This document shows, one piece after another, positions 8,341 to 18,400 of a stretch of DNA of 51,927 bases; position 1 is the first letter of the stretch; each line of letters starts with the position of its first letter. The translations under genes and the position numbers were made by a program. The notes beneath the pieces are model-generated. The model was not told the DNA's origin, did not search any database, and was given only the letters and a program-made list of their open reading frames with translations. Origin of the DNA: Lachnospiraceae bacterium (GTDB lineage: Bacteria; Bacillota; Clostridia; Lachnospirales; Lachnospiraceae); assembly GCA_017392525.1 (NCBI GenBank), contig JAFOVD010000032.1, forward strand, positions 1 through 51,927, written 5' to 3'.

Positions 8341-10422
8341 TTACTCAGAGAAAAGTAAATCGGAGTAAACTGGGAATGGCCAGTATTCTTTGTCTACCAG
8401 CGCTTCTAACTCATCTGCTGAAGTACGAACTGCAGCCATATCAGGAAGCAATACTTCATGTGCATACTTCATTGCAGCCCATTCTTCAGATGGAATCTTA
8501 GATAAGTCTTCATCCAACTTATCTGTATCCTTCATCATTGTATCTGTAAATGCTGCCACTCTGTTTGCTGTCTCAGTCTCATATGCTGTAACACATCCGC
8601 AAGTTGTCATAGTCTCAATTCTCTGGCAAAGTTCTCCTGCATATGCAGATACAGCAGGCATAATCTGACGCTTTGCCATATCCAGCATAGTTCTTGCTTC
8701 AATTGTAATCTTAGAAGCATATGTCTCTGCATGAATGGTAGCTCTAGCTGTTAACTCTTCTTCTGTATAAACACCATTCTTAGTAAATAAAGCGATTGCC
8801 TTATCTGAAGCATATTCTGGAAGTGCATCTGCTGTAGATACAAGGTTTGATAAACCTCTCTTCTCTGCTTCTTCTACCCATGAATCATCGTATCCGTTTC
8901 CGTTGAAGATGATTCTCTGATGTTCTGTAAAAGTCTTCTTAATTAACTTCTGTAAATCTAATTCAAAGTCACGGGAACCCTCAAGAGCTTCCGCAAATTC
9001 AGCAAGTTCCTCAGCCATAATTGTGTTAAGTGCAATATTTGGTCCTGAAATAGACTGAGCAGAACCAAGCATACGGAACTCGAACTTATTACCTGTAAAT
9101 GCCATAGGTGATGTACGGTTTCTATCTGTTGTATCCTGAGCAATCTTAGGAAGCATATCTACACCGATACGAAGTGTCTTCTTGCCGCCATCTTCATAAT
9201 CAGTTCCATTGATGATTGAAGAAACAACAGCCTCTAACTCATCTCCAAGGAAGATAGAAAGGATTGCTGGAGGTGCCTCCTGAGCTCCTAATCTGTGATC
9301 ATTTCCGGCGGAAGCAACTGTGCAACGAAGAACATCCTGATATTCATCAACACCCTTAACAAATGCTGCAAGGAATAATAAGAACTGTGCATTCTTGCTA
9401 GGTGTATGTCCGGGACTAAGTAAGTTCTCTCCAAGATCTGTTCCCAGAGACCAGTTATCATGCTTACCTGAACCATTGACACCATCAAATGGCTTCTCAT
9501 GGAGAAGACATGCAAAGTTATGACGAAGTGCAACGGTCTTCATGATATTCATTGTTAACTGGTTTGCATCAGCAGCAGTATTGGCATCTGTGTAGATTGG
9601 AGCCATCTCATGCTGTGAAGGAGCAACCTCGTTATGTTTTGTCTTAGAGTAGATTCCAAGCTTCCAGAGTTCATTGTCAAGGTCTTTCATATAAGCTGCT
9701 ACTCTAGGCTTAATCTGTCCGAAGTAATGATCTGATAATTCCTGTCCACGTGCCGGCTTATTACCAAATAATGTTCTACCTGCAAGACGAAGATCCTCTC
9801 TCTGATCATAGAGCGCCTTGTCTACAAGGAAGTACTCCTGCTCCGGTCCGCAGTTTGCTGTTACACGGTTCGTCTCCTCATCTCCAAAGAGTCTTAAGAT
9901 ACGAACTGCCTGCTTGGACACTGCGTCCATAGATCGAAGCAGAGGAGTCTTCTTATCAAGTGCCTGTCCTGAATATGACAAGAAGATGGTTGGAATATAC
10001 AGGGAATTGTCTTTTACAAATGCAAAGCTGGTTGGATCCCATGCTGTATATCCTCTTGCTTCAAATGTTGCTCTTAAGCCACCTGATGGAAATGATGACG
10101 CATCCGGTTCACCTTTAACGAGCTCTTTACCGGAAAACTCCATCTCAATATTTCCACCGCCTACAGGATTGATAAAGGAGTCATGCTTCTCCGCTGTCAC
10201 ACCTGTCATTGGCTGGAACCAATGTGTAAAATGTGTTGCACCAAGTTCCATTGCCCACTGCTTCATTGCTTCAGCAATTTCATTTGCAGTAGAAAGTTCA
10301 AGAGATGTTCCCTCCTGTACTGACTTCTTCCAAGACTTGTAAGAAGCAGCTGACAGACGTCTCTTCATTGTCTCTTCATTAAAAACATAACTTCCAAATA
10401 ACTCTGGTAATTTCTCTTTCAT
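8341..10422 (-). CDS. glnN: Glutamine synthetase type III
   Basis: The enzyme makes glutamine from glutamate, ammonia and ATP. At about 693 residues it has the length of GSIII (about 700), far above GSI (about 450). GSIII hallmarks are present: PELFGSYVF at the start, ATHFTHWFQPMTG, NCGPEQEYFLVD (metal-binding Glu), KTKHNEVAPSQHEMAPIY, NGSGKHDNWS and NRTSPMAFTGNKFEFRMLG. I chose ATG at 10422 (MKEKLPELFG) behind AAAGGAAG; a start at 10464 would overlap asnB and add 14 non-conserved residues. It follows asnB by 22 bases and is last in the amt-asnB-glnN run, so glutamine and asparagine formation are linked to ammonium uptake. Confidence 0.97.
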   Translation of the reverse strand: MKEKLPELFGSYVFNEETMKRRLSAASYKSWKKSVQEGTSLELSTANEIAEAMKQWAMELGATHFTHWFQPMTGVTAEKHDSFINPVGGGNIEMEFSGKELVKGEPDASSFPSGGLRATFEARGYTAWDPTSFAFVKDNSLYIPTIFLSYSGQALDKKTPLLRSMDAVSKQAVRILRLFGDEETNRVTANCGPEQEYFLVDKALYDQREDLRLAGRTLFGNKPARGQELSDHYFGQIKPRVAAYMKDLDNELWKLGIYSKTKHNEVAPSQHEMAPIYTDANTAADANQLTMNIMKTVALRHNFACLLHEKPFDGVNGSGKHDNWSLGTDLGENLLSPGHTPSKNAQFLLFLAAFVKGVDEYQDVLRCTVASAGNDHRLGAQEAPPAILSIFLGDELEAVVSSIINGTDYEDGGKKTLRIGVDMLPKIAQDTTDRNRTSPMAFTGNKFEFRMLGSAQSISGPNIALNTIMAEELAEFAEALEGSRDFELDLQKLIKKTFTEHQRIIFNGNGYDDSWVEEAEKRGLSNLVSTADALPEYASDKAIALFTKNGVYTEEELTARATIHAETYASKITIEARTMLDMAKRQIMPAVSAYAGELCQRIETMTTCGCVTAYETETANRVAAFTDTMMKDTDKLDEDLSKIPSEEWAAMKYAHEVLLPDMAAVRTSADELEALVDKEYWPFPVYSDLLFSE

Positions 10423-10444
10423 AATTCTTCCTTTCTTTTCCTTG

Positions 10445-12037
10445 TTACATTCCTGATTTTCCATAATTCTTTAAAACTCTAGCACTCGGGTCATCTACAT
10501 CGCAGTTTTCCCAATGCTTATTTGGCATCCAATAATCCTTGATCATCTCATCCTGTCCCGGATAGAATGATTCAAAGATTTCTCTATATAACAAACTCTC
10601 CTTAGTAAATGGAGGACAGTGTGTATATTTCTTACATCTAGATTTAAATTCTTCATCGGAATACTTTTTCTCTGCATATTCCTTGAGATCATCTACCATA
10701 CTATGTCCAACCGCATCGGAGAATGCTGCCTTTTCTCTCCAGAGGATTTCATCCGGAATCAGATGATCCTCTTCAAAAGCATGTCGAAGTAAATATTTTC
10801 CACAGTCGTATTTGTTCATCTTAATCTCTGGATTAATCGACATAACATATTTCACAAAATCCGTATCCCCAAACGGAACTCTAGCTTCCAAGCTGTTATC
10901 CGCTACACATCTGTCTGCGCGAAGAACATCATACATATAGAGTTCATCAATTCTCTTTTTAGATTCCTTCTGAAATTCCTCCGGAGAAGGTGCAAAATCT
11001 GTGTACTTATAACCGAATAATTCATCAGATATCTCGCCTGTCATCAGTACTCTAACATCTGTATTTTCATGTATTGCCTTACAGCAAAGATACATTCCGA
11101 TACTAGCTCGTATGGTAGTGATGTCCCAGGTTCCCAGAATCTTAATTACTTCAGGAAGTGCCTCAATTACATCCTCAGGTGTCATATAGAATTCCCGATG
11201 TTCAGAACCAATATAGTCTGCCACCTTCCTTGCATATTTCAAATCAATCGCATCCGCTTCCATACCGATTGCGAATGTTCTGATCTTTCTGCCGGACTTC
11301 TTTAGAATTCTGGCAGCCATGCCGCAGACCAGACTGGAATCCAAACCACCGGATAACAAAAATCCCAGAGGAGCATCCGCACACATTCTTGTTTCTACGG
11401 ATTTTAGAAGCAGATCGTGGATGTTCTTACATGCGATTTCCACGTTACCTGTTACATAATCTTTGACATCTGTCAGATTAATGTAGGAAACGAAATCGCC
11501 ATCCATATAGTAATGTCCCGGTGGAAATGGTTTTACACTTTCCACCAGATCTATCAGCATGCGCGCTTCACTGGCGAAATAGATATCTCCATTTGCATCA
11601 TATCCGTAAAACATTGGACGGATACCGATAGGATCTCTTGCGGCGATATAGGTATTCTTGTCGCTGTCATAAATTACAAGAGCAAATTCACTGCCGAGGC
11701 GACGGAACATTTCCAGTCCATACTGCTCATACATCGGCAGTAAAATCTCGCAATCACTCTGACTCTGAAACTTATATCCAAGTTCCTCCAGTTCCTCCTT
11801 GTACTTCTGGAATCCGTAGATTTCTCCATTGCAAATCACTACATTGTCATGCAGTGTGAATGGTTGCATCCCCGCCTCTGTCAGCCCCATTATGGAAAGT
11901 CTCTGAAAACACATCTTTCCAATCGGCACCTCGAGGATTCGCTCCATGTCAGGCCCACGCATATGGGCCTTCTTCATGGATTCTTTCAGCTTCTGTCTCT
12001 CAATACTACGAGACATGGTTGCTAGAATTGAGCACAT
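10445..12037 (-). CDS. asnB: Asparagine synthase (glutamine-hydrolysing), AsnB type
   Basis: The protein transfers glutamine-derived ammonia to aspartate with ATP. The N-terminal glutaminase domain (1 to about 180) begins Met-Cys, so Cys2 is the nucleophile after Met removal, and NGEIYGF and SDCEILLPMYEQYG fit class II amidotransferases. The synthetase domain has the PP-loop SGGLDSSLV at about residue 230 and SLEARVPFGD further on. Length (530 aa) is close to E. coli AsnB (554). ATG at 12037 follows AAGGAAG. It lies 43 bases from amt-glnB and 22 from glnN. It is a metabolic AsnB, not a lasso-peptide cyclase. The window also encodes an ammonia-dependent AsnA. Confidence 0.95.
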   Translation of the reverse strand: MCSILATMSRSIERQKLKESMKKAHMRGPDMERILEVPIGKMCFQRLSIMGLTEAGMQPFTLHDNVVICNGEIYGFQKYKEELEELGYKFQSQSDCEILLPMYEQYGLEMFRRLGSEFALVIYDSDKNTYIAARDPIGIRPMFYGYDANGDIYFASEARMLIDLVESVKPFPPGHYYMDGDFVSYINLTDVKDYVTGNVEIACKNIHDLLLKSVETRMCADAPLGFLLSGGLDSSLVCGMAARILKKSGRKIRTFAIGMEADAIDLKYARKVADYIGSEHREFYMTPEDVIEALPEVIKILGTWDITTIRASIGMYLCCKAIHENTDVRVLMTGEISDELFGYKYTDFAPSPEEFQKESKKRIDELYMYDVLRADRCVADNSLEARVPFGDTDFVKYVMSINPEIKMNKYDCGKYLLRHAFEEDHLIPDEILWREKAAFSDAVGHSMVDDLKEYAEKKYSDEEFKSRCKKYTHCPPFTKESLLYREIFESFYPGQDEMIKDYWMPNKHWENCDVDDPSARVLKNYGKSGM

Positions 12038-12080
12038 ATTAAATTCTTCCTTTCATTCTGTGAGCTATATCTGTTAAAAA

Positions 12081-13850
12081 TTATTCGACATCCGCCAAAG
12101 CAGCAATATCTTCTTCACCTGTACGGACCTTGATAACTCGATCTACGTCGTAAACGAAGATCTTACCATCACCAATATGGCCTGTGTACAATGTCTTCTT
12201 GGCTGTTTCAATTAATTCATCTACAGGAACCTTGGCTACAACTACTTCAACCTTAACCTTAGGAATCAATGTTGCATCCACTACAGCACCTCTGTATCTG
12301 TCAGAAGATCCCTTCTGAATACCACAACCCATTACCTGACTCATTGTCATACCTGTTACACCAAGTTCATTTAACGCCTTCTTTAATGCATCAAACTTCG
12401 CTAACTTACAGATAATAACAACTTTATGCATATATGCTTCCGGCAATACAGAACGGTCGATTACCTTCACTGCTGCATCTCTCTTTACCTGACTTGCCTC
12501 TACATAGTCATCTTCACCAAGGTCGGTATTCTCATTAGCCTCTACTGTTAAAGTATTAGAAACATCCATGATTGAGAAACCTGCATATGCAGATGCCAAA
12601 CCATGTTCCATTTCATCAAGACCAACGATTTCCTCTTCTTCTGATACTCGAAGACCGATGGTACTCTTAATTACAAGGAATGTTATTGTGATAGTTACTG
12701 CTGTCCATGCTACTACAGTGATAACACCCAGTAACTGAATGGATAGTGTATGGAATCCACCACCATAGAACAGACCAACAATACCAGTTTCTTCATTTCC
12801 TGGAGCATCAGCTGTAGCAAATAAACCAACAGCGATTGTTCCCCAGATACCATTCATAAAGTGAACTGCTACGGCACCTACCGGATCATCGATATGAAGT
12901 ACATAATCCAAGAACCATACGCCGAAGCAAACAAGTAAACCTGCTACAGCACCGATAATTGATGCTCCCAATGCATCTGTTACATCACAAGGTGCTGTAA
13001 TAGCAACCAAACCTGCCAATGAAGCATTCAGACACATAGATACATCTGGTTTACCGTATTTCAACCAAGTAAATACCATACAAACAACGGTTGCTACTGC
13101 TGGAGCTACTGTAGTTGTCAAGAAAATAGAACCAAGCTGTGGAAGAGTTGTTGCAGCTGCTCCATTAAATCCATACCAGCCGAACCATAGGATGAAACAT
13201 CCTAAGCAACCCAGTGGCAGGTTTGATCCAGGGAAAGCGTTGACAGAAATAATCTTGCCATCTTTGTCTTTTGTAAACTTACCAATACGAGGTCCAAGGA
13301 TATAAGCTCCTATAAGTGCTGCAGTACCACCAACCATATGAATTGCTGTGGAACCTGCAAAATCATGGAATCCAAGCTGTGATAACCAGCCGCCACCCCA
13401 GATCCAGTGTGCTTCAATCGGGTAAATCAAACCGGAAATTACACCGGAGTAGATACAATAGGATAAGAACTTTGTTCTCTCTGCCATTGCACCGGATACG
13501 ATGGTTGCTGTTGTTGCACAGAACACAAGATTGAATACAAATGTTGAAAAATCAAAGCTGTGATAAGAAGTGAAAATATCAAAGCCCGGCTTTCCAATTA
13601 AACCAATAGCATCCTCTCCCATTAAAAGTGAAAAACCGATTAAGATAAATGTCACAGTACCAATACAGAAATCCATAAGGTTCTTCATTAAGATATTTCC
13701 GGAGTTCTTTGCCCTGGTAAATCCTGCCTCTACCATGGCAAATCCTGCCTGCATCCAGAATACTAATGCCGCTCCGATTAAAAACCATATGGCAAAAGCT
13801 GTTTTCGATGTCTCCTCCGACACCAGAGTACGAATCATTTCTTCAGTCAT
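12081..13850 (-). CDS. amt: Ammonium transporter fused to a C-terminal PII (GlnB/GlnK) domain
   Basis: Residues 1 to about 410 form an 11-helix Amt channel that brings in ammonium: FWMQAGFAMVEAGFTRAKN near the N-terminus, GSTAIHMVGGTAAL with the first pore His, and AVAVHFMNGIWG with the second. After a linker of about 70 acidic residues, residues about 475-585 are a complete PII domain (VVIICKLAKFDALKKAL, GCGIQKG, RYRGAVVDATLIPKVKVEVVV, ELIETAKKTLYTGHIGDGKIFVY). The T-loop Tyr at the uridylylation position is kept. Normally GlnK is a separate protein encoded next to amt; here gate and regulator are one chain. It follows gltBD across a hairpin and leads asnB and glnN. Confidence 0.96.
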   Translation of the reverse strand: MTEEMIRTLVSEETSKTAFAIWFLIGAALVFWMQAGFAMVEAGFTRAKNSGNILMKNLMDFCIGTVTFILIGFSLLMGEDAIGLIGKPGFDIFTSYHSFDFSTFVFNLVFCATTATIVSGAMAERTKFLSYCIYSGVISGLIYPIEAHWIWGGGWLSQLGFHDFAGSTAIHMVGGTAALIGAYILGPRIGKFTKDKDGKIISVNAFPGSNLPLGCLGCFILWFGWYGFNGAAATTLPQLGSIFLTTTVAPAVATVVCMVFTWLKYGKPDVSMCLNASLAGLVAITAPCDVTDALGASIIGAVAGLLVCFGVWFLDYVLHIDDPVGAVAVHFMNGIWGTIAVGLFATADAPGNEETGIVGLFYGGGFHTLSIQLLGVITVVAWTAVTITITFLVIKSTIGLRVSEEEEIVGLDEMEHGLASAYAGFSIMDVSNTLTVEANENTDLGEDDYVEASQVKRDAAVKVIDRSVLPEAYMHKVVIICKLAKFDALKKALNELGVTGMTMSQVMGCGIQKGSSDRYRGAVVDATLIPKVKVEVVVAKVPVDELIETAKKTLYTGHIGDGKIFVYDVDRVIKVRTGEEDIAALADVE

Positions 13851-13893
13851 ACATCTTTCCTCTCTTTCTTTTTGTCGCTTTTTATCTATAACA

Positions 13894-13935
13894 AAAGGCG
13901 CTGAAGCGAACGTATCGTTCTACTCCAGCGCCTTT
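13894..13935 (-). terminator. Hairpin between gltD and amt: terminator or read-through attenuator
   Basis: A perfect 10-bp outer stem (AAAGGCGCTG / CAGCGCCTTT) encloses an inner GAACG/CGTTC stem. On the minus strand the tail is TTTTGTTATAG, a weak U-tract, so partial read-through from gltD into amt is possible. Confidence 0.7.
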
Positions 13936-13960
13936 GCTATCGTAAATATAAAATTAAGTA

Positions 13961-15430
13961 TTATTCCATTGTTGTATATCCGCTAAGATAAGTATCCACT
14001 TCCTTAGCACAGGCTCTTCCCTCTGCAATTGCCCATACTACAAGTGACTGGCCTCTATGCATATCACCGGCAGTGAAGACCTTCTCTTCAGAAGTCTTAT
14101 ACTGACCTTCTGCAGTTTCAACTGTATTTCTAGCAGTCTTTTTAACATTGGCTGCATCAAGGATGTAATCCTCTGCTCCAACGAAACCTGCAGCAATAAG
14201 TAAGAGATCACATGGAAGTTCCTGCTCTGTTCCAGGGATTTCTACCATCTGACGATTCTCGAATTTAACCTTAACAGTCTTAATTCCAGTAAGAACACCC
14301 TTCTTTGTAACAAGTTCCTTAACAGTAGTTTCGTAGATTCTTGGATCATTTCCAAATACCTCGATTGCTTCCTGCTGACCGTAATCGGTCTTCAGAACCT
14401 TAGGCCATTCCGGCCATGGATTACTATCCAGACGCTCTACCGGAGGTGCACTCATCATCTCAAGCTGGGTAACAGACTTGGCTCCATGTCTGATAGAAGT
14501 TCCAACGCAATCATTTCCGGTATCACCACCACCGACAATTACCACATTCTTACCCTTGGCACTGATAAATGTGCCGCTCTTTAAGTTCTGATCTAATAAA
14601 CTCTTTGTTGTAGATGTAAGGAAATCTACCGCAAAGTGTACACCTTCTGTTTTATCGAAATCCTTCACACTAAGTGCTCTGGCTTTCTTTGCTCCACAAC
14701 AGAGGACTACTGCATCGTATTCTTTCTTTAAGTCCTTCATAGAGATATCCTTACCGACATCCACTCCGGTCTTAAATACAACACCTTCTTCTTCCATCAG
14801 TTTCTGACGTCTGAAGATAACCTCTTTCTGAAGCTTCATATTCGGAATTCCATACATTAACAGGCCGCCGATACGATCATCTCTTTCGAAGACCGTAACG
14901 TTATGTCCTCTGTGATTCAGCTGATCTGCAACAGCCAGTCCGGATGGACCGGATCCAACTACAGCTACCCTTTTACCACTGCGGATTGCAGGGATACGAG
15001 GTACGATATAGCCTCTCTCAAATCCGGTCTCGATGAGATAGAGTTCATTGTCATGTGTACTGACTGGCTGGCCTTCCTGGCCACAGATACAAGCCTTCTC
15101 ACAGAGTGCCGGACAAACTCGACCGGTAAACTCTGGAAAGTTGCTTGTCTTTAATAATCTGCTAAGTGCATGTTTCTCGTGTCCACGATAGATTTCATCA
15201 TTCCACTCCGGAATCAGATTGTGAAGTGGACATCCTGTATACATACCGCTTAATTTCAATGCGGACTGACACATTGGCACACCACAGTTCATACAACGTG
15301 ATGCCTGCTTTCTTCTGTCATCCTCATTTAATAACTTATGAAATTCGTCAAAATTTTTAATTCTCTGTTTTACTGGAATACATGGATTTTCTACTCTTCC
15401 ATATTCCAGAAATCCTGTTGGCTTACCCAT
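13961..15430 (-). CDS. gltD: Glutamate synthase small subunit (beta), NAD(P)H-dependent
   Basis: The subunit oxidises NAD(P)H and passes electrons through FAD and Fe-S clusters to GltB. The N-terminal part (1 to about 140) carries two cysteine groups, CMNCGVPMCQ...C and CPALCEKACICG, for [4Fe-4S] clusters. The FAD dinucleotide fold is VAVVGSGPSGLAVA with IGGLLMYGIPNMKL, and the NAD(P)H fold is VVIVGGGDTGNDC. The C-terminus has the FTAGDMHRGQSLVVWAI motif. Length (489 aa) matches bacterial GltD. It starts 11 bases after gltB behind AAAGGAG, so the two subunits are co-translated. The hairpin at 13894-13935 follows. Confidence 0.97.
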   Translation of the reverse strand: MGKPTGFLEYGRVENPCIPVKQRIKNFDEFHKLLNEDDRRKQASRCMNCGVPMCQSALKLSGMYTGCPLHNLIPEWNDEIYRGHEKHALSRLLKTSNFPEFTGRVCPALCEKACICGQEGQPVSTHDNELYLIETGFERGYIVPRIPAIRSGKRVAVVGSGPSGLAVADQLNHRGHNVTVFERDDRIGGLLMYGIPNMKLQKEVIFRRQKLMEEEGVVFKTGVDVGKDISMKDLKKEYDAVVLCCGAKKARALSVKDFDKTEGVHFAVDFLTSTTKSLLDQNLKSGTFISAKGKNVVIVGGGDTGNDCVGTSIRHGAKSVTQLEMMSAPPVERLDSNPWPEWPKVLKTDYGQQEAIEVFGNDPRIYETTVKELVTKKGVLTGIKTVKVKFENRQMVEIPGTEQELPCDLLLIAAGFVGAEDYILDAANVKKTARNTVETAEGQYKTSEEKVFTAGDMHRGQSLVVWAIAEGRACAKEVDTYLSGYTTME

Positions 15431-15441
15431 GCTATTCTCCT

Positions 15442-18400
15442 TTATGAATTCGTAACTTCTCTAAACGCTTCCAACTGAGCATTCTCCTTGGAGACGCCCT
15501 GTTCCTCATACTTACTGATTGCTACCAGTACTCTCTGGTAATCTGTAGGTACGATTTTCTTGAAATGTGGAAGATAGTCTTCAAAATTCGAAAGGATCTT
15601 AGATCCAAGCTCGGATGAAGTCTCTTTTACGTAATCCTCAAGGATGCCTTTGAGTTCTGCCACATCATACTTTTCTTTCACTTCCTGCATCGTAATCAAA
15701 TCTTTGTTGATTCTCAGATACAGTGTATGATCCATATCCAGTACATAAGCGATACCACCGCTCATACCGGCTGCGAAGTTTTTACCTGTTGGTCCCAGGA
15801 TAACTGCACGACCACCTGTCATGTATTCCAGACCGTGATCTCCACAACCTTCGGCTACTGCTGTTGCACCGGAGTTTCGAACCAGGAATCGTTCTCCGGC
15901 CACACCATTCATATAGGCTGTACCGCTTGTCGCACCGTAAAGCGCAACATTTCCAACGATAATATTGTCTTCTGCTTTGAAACTACTGCTCTTAGGTGGT
16001 GTAACAACCAGTTTACCACCGGAAAGTCCCTTACCGAAACCATCATTTGCATCACCGGTAAGTCTGAGTGTAAGTCCCTTAGGAATAAACGCACCGAAGG
16101 ACTGTCCACCTCCACCTTCACAGTTAATTACAAATGTATCATCTTCCAGATCTTCACCAAATCGACTTACGATTTCAGATCCGAAGATAGTACCAACGCT
16201 TCGATTTGTACTGCTGATCTTCAGCTTCATCTCTGCGTGATCTTTATTCTTTAACGCTGCTTCGAACTTTGGAATAATCTTCTTCTCATCAACAGTCTTT
16301 TCCAGATGGAAGTTGTAAACCTTCTTCATATCGAAGTGACGTTCTGATTCTTTCACAGGTTCAAAACCAATAATCTTGGAGAGATCCACTGTTTCACAAT
16401 CAGCTGTGTAAGGTACATCCTTGCGCTTCAGGCAATCTACACGACCAACCATTTCTTCAACAGTTCTGAATCCAAGTTCAGCCATGATTTCACGCATTTC
16501 CTGAGCGATGAACTTCATAAAGTTCATAACATATTCCGGCTTGCCCTTGAAGCGCTTTCTAAGTTCTTCATTCTGTGTAGCAATACCGAATGGACATGTA
16601 TCCTGGTTGCAGACACGCATCATCATACATCCCATTGTAACAAGTGGTGCTGTAGCAAAACCATACTCTTCTGCACCGAGGAGTGCTGCGATTACTACAT
16701 CACGACCGCTCATAAGCTTACCGTCTGTCTCAATAATAACGCGGTTTCGAAGTCCATTCTCAATCAGAGTCTGATGAGCTTCTGATAAACCAAGTTCCCA
16801 AGGAAGACCAGCATTGTGGATAGAACTTCCCGGAGCGGCACCTGTACCACCGTCATATCCGGAAATCAGGATAACCTGTGCACCTGCCTTGGCTACACCG
16901 GATGCGATAGTACCAACACCGGCTTCAGAAACAAGCTTTACAGAAATACGAGCCTTGCGGTTTGCATTCTTCAAATCGTAAATCAACTGTGCCAAATCCT
17001 CGATTGAATAAATATCGTGATGTGGCGGTGGTGAAATCAATGATACACCAGGAGTTGAATAACGACGTTTTGCAATCCATGGATATACCTTCTTACCAGG
17101 TAAGTGTCCACCTTCACCAGGCTTGGCACCCTGTGCCATCTTGATCTGGATTTCTTCAGCATTACTCAGGTACTCTTCTGTTACACCGAATCGACCGGAT
17201 GCAACCTGCTTAATCTTAGACATCTTCTCTGTATGGAAACGCTCTGGATCTTCACCACCTTCACCGGTGTTAGAACGTCCACCCAGACGATTCATAGCAA
17301 TTGCCATACATTCATGTGCTTCCTTGGAAATGGAACCATAGGACATAGCACCTGTCTTAAATCTCTTAACAATGGAATCCACAGACTCAACTTCATCAAT
17401 GGAAATCGGCTTATTCTTAGGAGCGAAATCCATAAGTCCACGAAGTGTATGTGGAGTTGCATTGTCCACCATAGCTGTATACTCTTTAAATCTCTGATAA
17501 TCTCCTCGCTGTGTTGCCTGCTGCAATGCGATGATTGTTTCAGGATTATAGAGGTGATCCTCCTTGTCCTCGCCGGAACGAAGTGAATGGAAACCAACAC
17601 TGTCAAGTGTTGTATCCACAGATAATCCAAGTGGATCAAAGGCATGACTATGACGATTCATCACGCCATCAGATATTTCCTGAAGTCCGATACCGCCCAC
17701 ACGGCTTACTGTACCGGTGAAATACTTATCAATTACATCTTTTCCAAGTCCGATTGCTTCGAAAATTCTAGCGGACTGGTATGACTGTAATGTGGAAATA
17801 CCCATCTTCGCAGCAATCTTAACGATACCATTTAAGATTGCATTGTTATAATCCGCAATTGCGGTATGGTAATCCTTATCCAGAATACCAATATTAATCA
17901 ATTCAGCAATACATTCATGTGCAAGATACGGATTGATTGCTCTCGCACCAAATCCAAGAATACATGCCATCTGATGTACATCTCTTGGTTCCGCACTTTC
18001 AAGAATCAGAGACACTGCTGTTCTCTTCTTTGTACGAACCAGATGCTGCTCTACTGCAGATACTGCAAGAAGTGATGGGATTGGAACATGGTTCTCATCT
18101 ACACCACGATCGGAAAGAATAATAATATTGCTTCCCTTTGCATATGCACGGTCTACAGAGATGCATACCTGCTCAAGAGCTTTCTCCAGTGGAGTGTTCT
18201 TGTAGTACAGAATTGGAATCACTTCTGACTTAAATCCCGGCTGATTTAAAGACTTAATCTTCAAGAGATCTACACCGGTTAAAATCGGATGATCCACTTC
18301 AAGTACCTTACAGTTCTCACCCTTTTCTTCTAAGAGGTTACCATCGGAACCGATATAAACGGTTGTATCTGTAACCACCTTTTCACGAAGTGAATCAATT

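Noticed and set aside
10445-12037. AsnB-type gene as a lasso-peptide cyclase for the PqqD/kinase cluster
   Set aside because: It keeps Cys2 and the full glutaminase domain, sits between amt and glnN about 17 kb away, and no lasso leader peptidase is present.
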